Source of the DNA: Savagea sp.
GTDB taxonomy: Bacteria; Bacillota; Bacilli; Bacillales_A; Planococcaceae
NCBI GenBank assembly: GCA_030147435.1
Contig: JASKZX010000047.1
Coordinates: forward strand, 1 to 7,003
Reading direction: 5' to 3'
Length of the DNA stretch: 7,003 bases
Part shown: one piece after another, positions 1-7,003 of the stretch
Position numbering within the stretch: the stretch's first letter is position 1
How the letters are laid out: every line of letters begins with the position of its first letter
Translations under genes and position numbers: made by a program
Notes under the pieces: generated by a model
Seen by the model: the letters and a program-made list of their open reading frames with translations, nothing else
What the model was told of the DNA's origin: nothing
Databases searched by the model: none

Positions 1-3000
1 CCTCCAAACATCTGTTTAAAAACGATTTGGAACTGGTGACGAATCGCACGAAACGTTACATCGAAACGCTCAGTCATTTCTTCATCCATTTCATCCATCG
101 CTTCGAGTAATGTCGCTTTCGCTTCGAGTAAATCATTCCGCTGCGCTGTTAAAAATTGATGACGTTCTTTTACTTCTTCATACTCTTCAATCGCTAGCGG
201 GTTTACTTCTCCTAACGCTCGACGTTTTCCACGAAGTTCATGTAAAAGCTCACGTACGTTTTGAGCATCAAAGTCTTCCTCTGGTCGTTGTAACTGTTCA
301 GCACCATATTTTGTTTTTAATTGTTGCATCGTATGTTGGAAATTCGTTTCTCTTTTCGAGCGCTCAATTTCTAATTTTTGATAAACGTCACGTGCTTGTT
401 CATGTGACTCTTTTTTCGTCTGTAGGCGCTCACTTTCTTGCTGTAACACATTCGTTAACGCATGAAGCTCTTGAGCGATCGCTTCGATACGTTGTTCTTG
501 ATGCGTGATGCGTTCTTGCCAATGAACGATCGCTTGTGTAATTTCTTCTTCACTATGGGTAAGCCCTTCTTCTTTTTCGAGCAAGCGACGCTCCTCTTGT
601 AAAGAGGCAATCTTTTCTACTTCGCGTTGAAGATTACTTTTAGCAGATTGGAGTAACTCTTCTTCATAACGGAGTTGCTCTCTCACCGTCAGTTGACGCT
701 CACGTAATGCGCGATGTTGTTCTTCGACTACTTTTTCTTCTTTTCGACCGTCTTGAATACGAATTTCTAAAGCATTGATCGTTTGTTTCGTTCGCTCTAC
801 TTTATCTAACGTTTCTCGATGAGTCTTTTCGAGTTCTTTCAATGCTTCTTTCGATTGTTCTAGCGTCAGCTCACGTTGTGTATGTTGCATTTCAAATGCT
901 TTCCAACGCGCTTCTACTGAACGATAGTCCCAATCGTATTGCTGATATGTTTTTTCTTGTTCATCCACTGTTTTCTTTACTTCTTCAACAGTTGCTTGGC
1001 GTTGTAAAAATTGTTCATAGGCTTGATTTGCTTCTTCTTTCGTTCGCGCCATTTTTTCTTCCGCTTGTGCAAAAGAACGTTTGTAATGTTCGAGTTGCTT
1101 CGTCACTTCTTCATATTCTACTTTTTGACTAAACACTGTCGAACGATTCCGCTTCTGTCCTCCAGATAGAGAACCACCTGCATAAATGACGTCTCCTTCT
1201 AATGTGACGACTCGGAATTTATGATGAATCATTTGAGCAATCGTTGTCGCTGCATCTAAATGTTCAGCAACGATTGTCGCTCCGAGTAAATTACGTACGA
1301 CATTATCATATTTCGCATCATAAGTAGCTAAATCAGCAGCTACCCCGACGAACCCTTCAACATCAGATAAACGTTGAACGATCGCTCGTGGAATGACGCG
1401 TGGACGGATCGTATCGAGCGGTAAAAATGTTGCGCGTCCGCCTCGACTCGTCTTTAAATATTGAATCGCTCGCTTCGCATCATTTGTCGTCTGCGTCACG
1501 ATATGTTGTAATGCATTACCTAAAGCAGTATCAAACGCATCCATATATTCAGCAGGAATATGTAATAATTGAGCAATCGCTCCTTCAATTCCTGTCATGT
1601 TTGGAGCTTGTAATACATTTTTTACACCGCTATAAAAACCGGTCATTTCCTCTTGTAAACGTGCAAGAACTGTTTGACGCTGTTCTAACTCATACATTTG
1701 TTGTTGCGCTTGACGATACACTGTTTGTTGGCGATCGTATTGTTCTTTTTTCTCATCTGCGATTTGTTTGAACTGTTCCGTCGCTTGTATTTGTTCTTCT
1801 AACTGCTTTCGAACTTGTGCGACTTTACTTTTCGCTTCTTCCCACTGTTCTTTAGCTCGGTCATAATTCTTTTTTAACGCTTGACCTTCCTCGCTCGTTT
1901 CTTCATTTAACGTGCGATCGCGAACAGATTGCTCTTTCAATGCTTCCATACGGTGACGGATGTTTGCTTCTTCGTTCAATGCTTCGATATAAATCGCTTG
2001 TTCTTTATTAAGACGCGCTTCAATCTCTTCTACTGACTCATGCATCGACGCACGTAATACTTGCATTTCAGCAGTAATTGCTTCGTGCTTTTTTCTCAAC
2101 TCTGTAACGATGCGCTCTTTTTCTTCTACTTTTTCTTTATAAGCTGCTTCAAGTTTTTTTACTTCTTGAAGTTGTTGTTCTAAACGAGTCGTTTCCTCTT
2201 CAAATCGTTGCTTCTTTTCAATTCGAACGAGTTTTTTTCCTTCCCAACGTTCTAATGTCGTTTTCGCTTCTACGTGGCGATCGTAAAGTGTCGTACGTTC
2301 TTTTTCTAACGTTTCTTTTTTCGCTTCAAGTTGTGACACTTCACGCTCAAGAGTAGCTAAATCATGTTCACTTTCTGCATGACTTTCTTTCCACGCTTGC
2401 TCTTTTTGTTGAAGCTCTGTCAATTGTTCATGCAACCGAAGTGCTTCATACGTCAATAGTGCTTGGTCGTTCACTCGAATTTCTTCATCTAATTGTTTTG
2501 CTTTTTTCGCTCGAGTGGCCTGTTCTTCTAACGGCCCAATTCGATGATCTAACTCTGTTAAAATATCTAATACACGATCTAAATGTTCTTCTGTATTTTC
2601 AAGCTTTCTTTCAGCATCCATTTTTCTCGTTTTATATTTTAAAACACCCGCTGCTTCATCAAAAATCAAGCGACGTTTCTCCGGAGGGCTATTTAAAATT
2701 TCATCGACACGCCCTTGCGAAATAATCGAAAACCCTGACTTTCCTAATCCTGAATCTAAAAAAGCATCTTGAATATCTTTTAAACGGCAAGTTTCACCAT
2801 TTAAAGAATATTCACTATCTCCTGAACGATATAAAGAACGTGCCACTTCAATTTCTGTAAATTGCAACGGGAATAACCCGCTACTATTATCTAATACGAG
2901 CTTTACTTCTGCTCGATTCGATCGACGACGGGTTTCACTCCCTGAAAAAATAATATCTTCCATTTTTGCTCCGCGTAGAGACTTTGCAGACTGCTCACCA

Positions 3001-3143
3001 AGCACCCAACGAATCGCATCGATAATATTACTTTTTCCACTTCCGTTCGGACCGACGACAGCTGTAACACCCGGTACAAAATCGATGACGGTACGATCGG
3101 GGAACGACTTGAAACCTTGAATTTCAATTCTTTTTAAAAACAT
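1..3143 (-). CDS. smc: Chromosome segregation protein SMC (partial, C-terminus beyond the window)
   Basis: SMC is the ATPase core of the SMC-ScpAB complex, which loads on DNA and organises and segregates the nucleoid. Reading from the ATG at 3143, the frame stays open for 1047 codons and leaves the window at base 1, still in frame. The N-terminal head has Walker A GPNGSGKS at residues 31-38 (Lys37), the R-loop SLRGAK around Arg57, and the Q-loop SQGRVDEIL with Gln143. A highly charged Glu/Lys/Gln-rich coiled coil follows at about 170-500. The hinge (about 505-660) starts near SGVKNVL and ends near the glycine-rich AGGSLSGGQ. The returning coiled coil leads to LGEVNPLAIEEYEE near residue 980, and the last visible residues are FKQMFGG. 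Usual length is about 1190 residues, so roughly 140 are missing, including the LSGGE signature and Walker B. The start is supported by AAGGAG at 3152-3157 inside the rnc end. The gene lies two bases after the rnc stop and is probably co-transcribed with it. No frameshift was seen. Confidence 0.97.
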   Translation of the reverse strand, partial: MFLKRIEIQGFKSFPDRTVIDFVPGVTAVVGPNGSGKSNIIDAIRWVLGEQSAKSLRGAKMEDIIFSGSETRRRSNRAEVKLVLDNSSGLFPLQFTEIEVARSLYRSGDSEYSLNGETCRLKDIQDAFLDSGLGKSGFSIISQGRVDEILNSPPEKRRLIFDEAAGVLKYKTRKMDAERKLENTEEHLDRVLDILTELDHRIGPLEEQATRAKKAKQLDEEIRVNDQALLTYEALRLHEQLTELQQKEQAWKESHAESEHDLATLEREVSQLEAKKETLEKERTTLYDRHVEAKTTLERWEGKKLVRIEKKQRFEEETTRLEQQLQEVKKLEAAYKEKVEEKERIVTELRKKHEAITAEMQVLRASMHESVEEIEARLNKEQAIYIEALNEEANIRHRMEALKEQSVRDRTLNEETSEEGQALKKNYDRAKEQWEEAKSKVAQVRKQLEEQIQATEQFKQIADEKKEQYDRQQTVYRQAQQQMYELEQRQTVLARLQEEMTGFYSGVKNVLQAPNMTGIEGAIAQLLHIPAEYMDAFDTALGNALQHIVTQTTNDAKRAIQYLKTSRGGRATFLPLDTIRPRVIPRAIVQRLSDVEGFVGVAADLATYDAKYDNVVRNLLGATIVAEHLDAATTIAQMIHHKFRVVTLEGDVIYAGGSLSGGQKRNRSTVFSQKVEYEEVTKQLEHYKRSFAQAEEKMARTKEEANQAYEQFLQRQATVEEVKKTVDEQEKTYQQYDWDYRSVEARWKAFEMQHTQRELTLEQSKEALKELEKTHRETLDKVERTKQTINALEIRIQDGRKEEKVVEEQHRALRERQLTVREQLRYEEELLQSAKSNLQREVEKIASLQEERRLLEKEEGLTHSEEEITQAIVHWQERITHQEQRIEAIAQELHALTNVLQQESERLQTKKESHEQARDVYQKLEIERSKRETNFQHTMQQLKTKYGAEQLQRPEEDFDAQNVRELLHELRGKRRALGEVNPLAIEEYEEVKERHQFLTAQRNDLLEAKATLLEAMDEMDEEMTERFDVTFRAIRHQFQIVFKQMFG

Positions 3144-3145
3144 CG

Positions 3146-3907
3146 TTATCGCTCCTTCTTGCGCATATCCATCTGTTGAATCGCTCGCCGAGCAGCTTCT
3201 TGCTCCGCTTCTTTTTTAGAGCGCCCAACACCTTTTCCTAAAACATCTTCTCCGATCCGAACGATTGTTACAAACTTTTTCGCATGGGCTGGACCTTGCT
3301 CATCGACAATTTCATAATGAAGCGTTCCTTCATTTTTTTGTTGAACGATCTCTTGCAATTGACTTTTATAATCCATCACATGCGAAAAAGTACCGTCTGC
3401 GATTTTCGGAAACACAAAGCTTTGTAAAAATTGAATGACTGTCGGCATTCCTTGGTCAATATATAAAGCTCCGATAAACGCTTCAAATACATCTGCAAGT
3501 AACGCGGGACGTTCTCTTCCGCCGGTTAATTCTTCTCCTTTACCTAACAAGATGTATCGACCGAAGTTTAACTCAGTAGAAAATAAGACGAGCGATGACT
3601 CACAGACGATTGCTGCACGCAACTTCGTTAATTCTCCTTCACTCATATTCGGCTTATGTTCATACAAGTATTGAGACACGCCGAGTTCTAATACGGCATC
3701 TCCTAAAAATTCGAGTCGTTCATTGTCTGAAAATAATCGACCTCGATGTTCATTAACGTACGATGAGTGGGTAAATGCCGTATGCAGCAACGATTGATCA
3801 GAAAAATAAATATTTAATTCTCGTTGCATCTGTTGAAACATTTGTTGCTTTTCTTCTGGTAGCGAACTACGCGATTTGCGCATTTCTTCTTTTTTACGTG
3901 AGCGCAT
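3146..3907 (-). CDS. rnc: Ribonuclease III (RNase III)
   Basis: This endonuclease cleaves double-stranded RNA, for example in rRNA precursor processing, using two metal ions as a dimer in the cytoplasm. With the ATG at 3907 it has 253 residues, close to the 249 of B. subtilis. The catalytic domain carries the family signature [14 protein letters not shown] (residues 62-75), with acidic residues Glu63, Glu66 and Asp70, and the second acidic pair Asp139 and Glu142 in [15 protein letters not shown] double-stranded RNA-binding domain follows at about 176-245, with [16 protein letters not shown] and [15 protein letters not shown]. The first 15 residues are very basic. The frame is open further upstream to 4015, but that extension would lie in the terminator hairpin and looks non-coding. 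The ATG at 3907 has AAAGGAAG six bases upstream (3914-3921), and its product lines up with homologues. An alternative ATG eight codons downstream has no comparable ribosome site. The gene appears to be first in the rnc-smc unit. Confidence 0.96.
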   Translation of the reverse strand: MRSRKKEEMRKSRSSLPEEKQQMFQQMQRELNIYFSDQSLLHTAFTHSSYVNEHRGRLFSDNERLEFLGDAVLELGVSQYLYEHKPNMSEGELTKLRAAIVCESSLVLFSTELNFGRYILLGKGEELTGGRERPALLADVFEAFIGALYIDQGMPTVIQFLQSFVFPKIADGTFSHVMDYKSQLQEIVQQKNEGTLHYEIVDEQGPAHAKKFVTIVRIGEDVLGKGVGRSKKEAEQEAARRAIQQMDMRKKER

Positions 3908-3913
3908 GTCGTT

Positions 3914-3921
3914 CTTCCTTT
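3914..3921 (-). promoter_or_regulatory. Ribosome binding site that sets the rnc start
   Basis: On the minus strand AAAGGAAG lies six bases before the ATG at 3907. It favours that ATG over the in-frame upstream codon at 4015, whose first codons would fall inside the terminator stem. Confidence 0.8.
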
Positions 3922-3941
3922 CTAAAACTATTATCTTTTTT

Positions 3942-3970
3942 ATTTTACATTGTTCTACGCTTCGTTGCAA
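3942..3970 (-). promoter_or_regulatory. Candidate vegetative (sigma-A type) promoter for rnc-smc
   Basis: On the minus strand TTGCAA (3970-3965, four of six matches to TTGACA) is followed by a 17-base spacer and TAAAAT (3947-3942, five of six matches to TATAAT). Initiation about seven bases downstream would give a leader of roughly 28 bases before the rnc ATG, with the ribosome site correctly placed. A second -10-like hexamer, GATAAT, sits at 3935-3930 but has no good -35 at the right distance. The surroundings are AT-rich, so chance matches are possible. Its position directly after a strong terminator makes a promoter here likely. Confidence 0.55.
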
Positions 3971-4029
3971 AAAAAGAAAGGGACACTCGTAAAAGTCGCA
4001 TACATTGCGCTTCATTACGATTATCCCTT
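3969..4029 (-). terminator. Intrinsic terminator after acpP
   Basis: The minus-strand transcript can fold 4029-3978 into a long hairpin. The outer arms are AAGGGA and TCCCTT (six pairs), followed by a G-T wobble, an A-T pair, one A-G mismatch, a T-A pair, and CGTAA with TTACG. After small bulges an inner stem AAGCGCA / TGCG-CTT closes on a five-base loop (4005-4001). The 3' arm runs straight into TCTTTTTTT, ending at 3969. The stem begins 14 bases after the acpP stop codon. Long stem, T-run and position fit a Rho-independent terminator for the plsX-fabD-fabG-acpP transcript. The opposite strand has an A-run at that end, so termination is expected in one direction only. Confidence 0.85.
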
Positions 4030-4043
4030 ACTTAGCGTATTCA

Positions 4044-4277
4044 TTATTGCAAGTTTTCTTCGATGTATTTTACAGCATCACCTACAGTGACGATCTGCTC
4101 TGCATCTTCATCAGAAATTTCTGTATCGAACTCCTCTTCAAGCTCCATTACGAGTTCAACTACGTCTAATGAGTCTGCATCTAAATCATCACGGAATGAA
4201 GCATCTTCTGTTACGTCGCTTTCTTCTACACCGAGACGATCAACTACCACTTTTGATACACGTTCAAATGTTGACAT
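4044..4277 (-). CDS. acpP: Acyl carrier protein (ACP)
   Basis: ACP is the small acidic carrier that holds growing acyl chains as thioesters on a phosphopantetheine arm during fatty acid synthesis. It is the shared substrate of the neighbouring FabD, FabG and PlsX proteins. The 77-residue product equals the length of B. subtilis ACP. It has the attachment motif DSLD with the modifiable Ser36, the following acidic recognition helix [12 protein letters not shown], and the conserved C-terminal [11 protein letters not shown]. One oddity is Asp33 where most ACPs have Gly (LDADSLD instead of LGADSLD). The ATG at 4277 is chosen because it follows the Shine-Dalgarno sequence by six bases and fits the family start. 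The in-frame GTG at 4286 lies inside that ribosome site and is rejected. The gene sits 52 bases after fabG and ends just before the terminator. The symbol acpA is used in Bacillus. Confidence 0.97.
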   Translation of the reverse strand: MSTFERVSKVVVDRLGVEESDVTEDASFRDDLDADSLDVVELVMELEEEFDTEISDEDAEQIVTVGDAVKYIEENLQ

Positions 4278-4283
4278 TCTTTT

Positions 4284-4292
4284 CACCTCCTT
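4284..4292 (-). promoter_or_regulatory. Near-perfect Shine-Dalgarno sequence of acpP
   Basis: The minus strand reads AAGGAGGTG (continuing into A), which matches the complement of the 16S rRNA 3' end over about ten bases, six bases before the acpP ATG. It is the strongest ribosome site in the window, which suits the high cellular abundance known for ACP. It also shows that the GTG at 4286-4284 is part of the ribosome site and not the start codon. Confidence 0.85.
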
Positions 4293-4329
4293 ATAAGAGA
4301 GTAATCAAAAACAAATGAAATAGCAACCG

Positions 4330-5079
4330 TTACATCACCATACCGCCATCAATATGAAGCGTTTGCCCTGTAATATATCGCGCATCTTCTGACAATAAAA
4401 AGGCCACTGCTTTTGCAACATCTTCTGGCTGTCCTAATTGTTGCATCGGAATGACTTGTAACATTGCTTCTTTTTGTTCATCTGTTAACACATCCGTCAT
4501 ATCTGTTTCAATAAACCCTGGTGCAACCGCATTTACTTGAATGTTGCGGCTTGCGAGTTCTCTTGCTGCTGATTTCGTAAGTCCGATAAGACCTGCTTTT
4601 GCTGCTGCATAGTTTGCTTGTCCAGCATTTCCCATTACTCCTACGACAGAAGCGATATTGACGATACGTCCTGCACGTTGACGCATCATCGTACGTGTCA
4701 CTGCTTTCGTCGTTAAAAAGGCACCTTTTAAGTTAATGCGTAACACATCGTCCCAATCTTCTTCTTTTAAGCGCATAAGTAGCATGTCGCGTGTAATTCC
4801 TGCGTTATTCACGAGAAAATCGATCGCTCCGAATGTCTCTTTCGTCGCTTTTACCATCGCGTCGACTTCTTCTGCATTCGAAACATCTGCGCGGTAACTC
4901 ATCGCTTCTACACCGTATGTATCTTTGACGAACTGAACGACTTCGTTCGCTTTTTCTTCATTACCACTGTAGTTGACAACGACATTTGCGCCACCTTTTG
5001 CGAGTTCTTCAGCAATCGCTCGACCAATGCCTCGCGATGCACCTGTGATAATTGCTACTTTCCCTTCAAAACGTTTCAT
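4330..5079 (-). CDS. fabG: 3-oxoacyl-ACP reductase FabG
   Basis: FabG carries out the NADPH-dependent reduction of 3-ketoacyl-ACP to 3-hydroxyacyl-ACP, the first reductive step of each elongation cycle of type II fatty acid synthesis. The 249-residue product is a complete classical short-chain dehydrogenase. The nucleotide-binding motif TGASRGIG is at residues 12-19 and NNAG at 91-94. The catalytic tetrad is Asn116, Ser144, Tyr157 and Lys161 (YAAAK). PGFIETDM at 187-194 and the C-terminal [13 protein letters not shown] are typical of FabG. The ATG at 5079 overlaps the fabD stop as ATGA. Its ribosome site AAGGAGG (5087-5093) lies inside the end of fabD, which suggests translational coupling. 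SDR enzymes are numerous, but placement between fabD and acpP settles the fatty-acid role. Confidence 0.97.
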   Translation of the reverse strand: MKRFEGKVAIITGASRGIGRAIAEELAKGGANVVVNYSGNEEKANEVVQFVKDTYGVEAMSYRADVSNAEEVDAMVKATKETFGAIDFLVNNAGITRDMLLMRLKEEDWDDVLRINLKGAFLTTKAVTRTMMRQRAGRIVNIASVVGVMGNAGQANYAAAKAGLIGLTKSAARELASRNIQVNAVAPGFIETDMTDVLTDEQKEAMLQVIPMQQLGQPEDVAKAVAFLLSEDARYITGQTLHIDGGMVM

Positions 5080-6008
5080 TTTGTTTCCTCCTTCAGTTGT
5101 TCAACGACTTCGTGGAATGACGTTTCATCTTCAATCGTATAAACGACTGCTTTTCGGTCAATTTTACGCATTAACCCCTTTAATACACGTCCTGGACCGC
5201 ATTCAATGAAATGAGTAACGCCTTCGTTAAGCAATGTTTGCATCGAACGCTCCCATTCAACAGGTGAATATAACTGTTCAACGAGTCCTTCTCTCACTTC
5301 GTCCACTGATGACGAAATCGATGCATCGATATTTTTTACAAGTGGCGTACGTAAAGAATGCCACGTCATTTTTTCAAATGTTTGTTTTAAACTTTCTGCT
5401 GCACCTTTCATTAAATCTGAATGGAACGGTCCACTCACATCTAATGGAATGACGCGTCGCGCACCGTGAGTCGGTAATTTTTCTTGTGCTTCACTAATTC
5501 CTTCTTTCGTGCCAGAAATGACGATTTGCCCCGGCGAGTTCATATTCGCTGGTTGAACGAGGTGACCATTTGCTGTAATAGCAGCTGTCACTTCTTCAAT
5601 CATCGCTCGGTCGCCACCGATCACTGCTGCCATTGCTCCCTCGCCTTTTGGTACCGCTTCTGTCATATGGCGTCCTCTTTCATAAACGGTTTGAACACCA
5701 TCTTCATAAGATAAGCCACCGCTTGCTACGAGCGCTGTATATTCTCCTAAGCTATGGCCTGCTACGAAGTCGGGAGTAATTCCTTCTTGCATCAGTTTAT
5801 CTGCAATCACTGCACCTACTGTTAGTAAAGCAGGTTGCGCATGATACGTCTCCGTTAAGACTTCTTGTGGGCCTTCAAACATACACTCACGTAACGAAAA
5901 AGGTAATACTTGATCGGCACGCTCAAAATAATGATCGATTTCAGGGAAAGTGCTTCCCATTCCTACAGTTTGTGCCCCTTGTCCTGGAAATAAAAATGCT
6001 ATTTTCAC
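5076..6008 (-). CDS. fabD: Malonyl-CoA:ACP transacylase FabD
   Basis: FabD transfers malonyl from CoA to ACP, supplying the two-carbon extender for fatty acid synthesis. The 310-residue product is full length for the family. It has the N-terminal FPGQGAQ (residues 7-13), the nucleophile elbow GHSLGE (84-89) with catalytic Ser86, the malonyl-binding Arg in YERGRHM (Arg111 by alignment), GPFHS with catalytic His196, the QLYSPVEW segment near Gln245, and [12 protein letters not shown] near the C-terminus. The start is GTG at 6008, which overlaps the plsX stop as GTGA. AAAGGAAG at 6016-6023 is correctly spaced upstream, and the product begins [11 protein letters not shown] as in homologues. The gene overlaps neighbours at both ends, consistent with one coupled plsX-fabD-fabG transcript. 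Confidence 0.97.
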   Translation of the reverse strand: MKIAFLFPGQGAQTVGMGSTFPEIDHYFERADQVLPFSLRECMFEGPQEVLTETYHAQPALLTVGAVIADKLMQEGITPDFVAGHSLGEYTALVASGGLSYEDGVQTVYERGRHMTEAVPKGEGAMAAVIGGDRAMIEEVTAAITANGHLVQPANMNSPGQIVISGTKEGISEAQEKLPTHGARRVIPLDVSGPFHSDLMKGAAESLKQTFEKMTWHSLRTPLVKNIDASISSSVDEVREGLVEQLYSPVEWERSMQTLLNEGVTHFIECGPGRVLKGLMRKIDRKAVVYTIEDETSFHEVVEQLKEETK

Positions 6009-7003
6009 TCAGTATCTTCCTTTCGAATCGTTGCTTCGATCATTGATACGACGTCTTCTTTTACCATCGTTTCCGCTTGACGAATCGCATTAAACATCGC
6101 TTGCTCATCTGAAGAGCCGTGTGCTTTAATGACAGGTCCACGTAACCCGAAAAGACCCGCTCCGCCATGCTCTTTATAATCGAGACCACTTGCTGCTTTT
6201 TTCAAATCATTTTTTACGAGTAATGCGCCGATTTTCGTTTTCGTAGATGACATAAAGACATCTTTTAACATCGATAAAATATGAAGAGCTGTCCCTTCTA
6301 ATGTTTTTAATACCATGTTTCCGGTATAACCATCCGTGACGACGACATCTGCGACACCATCTAATAAATCACGTGATTCGACGTTTCCGATAAAATGAAT
6401 GGGCGCATCTTTTAGTAAAGCATACGCTTCTTTTGTCAATTCATTCCCTTTTCCTTCTTCGGTTCCGATATTTAATAAACCGACCGTCGGACGTTCAATA
6501 CCACGCACTTTTTCTGCATAAATACTTCCCATAATCGCAAACTGTAATAAATGTTCAGGTTTGCTATCAGCATTTGCACCGACATCGAGCATTAAAAAGC
6601 CTTTTCCGTCCATCGTCGGCATAACCGGAGCAAGCGCTGGGCGATGAATTCCTTTAATTCGACCCGTAACGAATAACCCTGCAGCCATTAACGCTCCTGT
6701 ATTTCCTGCAGAGACACAAGCGTCTGCTTCCCCTTTACGAACCGCTTCTGCTGCTCGAACCATCGAAGAATCTTTCTTCTTTCGTACAGCTCGTACCGGC
6801 TCGTCTTCTCCTGTTACGACTTCTGTACAATGAATAATTTGTAACCGGTCGTCATCGATCATTTCGCCATCGAGAACGGGTAAAATTTTCGCTCGATCTC
6901 CATATAACTGAATACGGAGATCTTTATTTTCTTTTAATCGGAGGAGTGCTCCTTGTACTTGTGCTTTTGGTGCGTGGTCTCCTCCCATTGCATCTACTGC
7001 GAT
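6005..7003 (-). CDS. plsX: Phosphate acyltransferase PlsX (5' end just outside the window)
   Basis: PlsX converts acyl-ACP and phosphate to acyl-phosphate, which PlsY then uses to acylate glycerol-3-phosphate. It thereby links fatty acid synthesis to phospholipid synthesis at the membrane. The frame enters at 7003 with [14 protein letters not shown], so about two codons (usually Met plus Lys or Arg) are missing. 332 residues are visible against about 333 for B. subtilis. The ATG at 6988 is internal and not the start. Conserved segments include [77 protein letters not shown] and [19 protein letters not shown]. It is the first gene of the lipid unit visible here. In B. subtilis fapR precedes it and represses the operon, but any FapR site would lie outside this window. 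Confidence 0.97.
   Translation of the reverse strand: MAVDAMGGDHAPKAQVQGALLRLKENKDLRIQLYGDRAKILPVLDGEMIDDDRLQIIHCTEVVTGEDEPVRAVRKKKDSSMVRAAEAVRKGEADACVSAGNTGALMAAGLFVTGRIKGIHRPALAPVMPTMDGKGFLMLDVGANADSKPEHLLQFAIMGSIYAEKVRGIERPTVGLLNIGTEEGKGNELTKEAYALLKDAPIHFIGNVESRDLLDGVADVVVTDGYTGNMVLKTLEGTALHILSMLKDVFMSSTKTKIGALLVKNDLKKAASGLDYKEHGGAGLFGLRGPVIKAHGSSDEQAMFNAIRQAETMVKEDVVSMIEATIRKEDTE
6016..6023 (-). promoter_or_regulatory. Ribosome binding site that supports the GTG start of fabD
   Basis: On the minus strand AAAGGAAG lies seven bases before GTG 6008-6006, within the last codons of plsX. No ATG lies nearby in the fabD frame, and the product from this GTG begins directly with the conserved N-terminal strand of FabD. 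Confidence 0.7.

Noticed and set aside
475..1921. Two GCGATCGC palindromes (475-482 and 1914-1921) in smc
   Set aside because: The octamer resembles the cyanobacterial HIP1 repeat, but two copies in 7 kb within coding sequence are most simply explained by codon use (Ile-Ala and Arg-Ser type codons). The gene set is that of a Firmicute.
110..2725. Several plus-strand open frames of 94-132 codons opposite smc
   Set aside because: They are antisense to the continuous SMC coding frame, rich in Leu, His, Phe and Val as expected from the complement of coiled-coil Glu/Lys/Gln codons, and have no recognisable domain.
2903..3127. Minus-strand open frame of 74 codons within the 5' end of smc
   Set aside because: It is an out-of-frame reading of the SMC ATPase head. 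The true frame from 3143 gives Walker A, R-loop and Q-loop in register.
1..3143. Possible disrupted or missing smc, since no complete reading frame closes in this part of the window
   Set aside because: The frame is open from 3143 to base 1. Landmarks at 3053 (Walker A), 2717 (Q-loop), 1196 (hinge end) and 11 (FKQMFGG) all share one frame, so it is simply cut by the window edge.
4278..4329. Possible separate promoter for acpP in the fabG-acpP gap
   Set aside because: A TTATAA-like -10 exists near the ribosome site, but the hexamer 17 bases upstream (TTCATT) matches a -35 at only three positions, and the -10 would overlap the Shine-Dalgarno region.
3435..5714. Plus-strand open frames opposite rnc, acpP, fabG and fabD
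   Set aside because: All are antisense to well-conserved genes. The one opposite acpP is Ser/Thr-rich only because it reads the complement of acidic codons.

Overview
The window is an ordinary, conserved chromosomal housekeeping segment of a low-GC Gram-positive bacterium of the Bacillales type. The evidence is the gene order plsX-fabD-fabG-acpP-rnc-smc, strong AAGGAGG-type ribosome binding sites, moderate-to-low GC, and protein motifs that closely resemble Bacillus and Staphylococcus homologues. The genus cannot be fixed from the sequence. All six genes lie on the minus strand, so transcription runs from high to low coordinates.

Region by region, in transcription order. plsX (7003 to 6005) lacks only about its first two codons at the window edge. 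fabD (6008 to 5076) starts with GTG and overlaps the plsX stop. fabG (5079 to 4330) overlaps the fabD stop. After a 52-base gap comes acpP (4277 to 4044), behind an almost ideal Shine-Dalgarno sequence. A long hairpin followed by a T-run (4029 to 3969) then forms a convincing intrinsic terminator, with a candidate vegetative promoter directly after it (3970 to 3942). These two elements split the window into two transcription units. The second unit starts with rnc (3907 to 3146) and continues, two bases after its stop, into smc (3143 to beyond base 1). smc is open for 1047 codons and leaves the window before its C-terminal ATPase half.

Functionally, the first unit makes membrane lipid. PlsX converts acyl-ACP to acyl-phosphate for phospholipid synthesis, FabD loads malonyl groups onto ACP, FabG reduces 3-ketoacyl-ACP, and AcpP is the carrier that all three use. 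The second unit encodes RNase III (double-stranded RNA processing) and the SMC chromosome-condensation ATPase; in Bacillus subtilis the corresponding genes are followed by ftsY, which would lie outside this window.

I found no mobile element, CRISPR array, tRNA, rRNA, riboswitch or accessory system, and no sign of a new biological system. The points worth a second look are small: the terminator-promoter junction, an Asp in place of the usual Gly near the ACP phosphopantetheine serine, and the rnc start codon.
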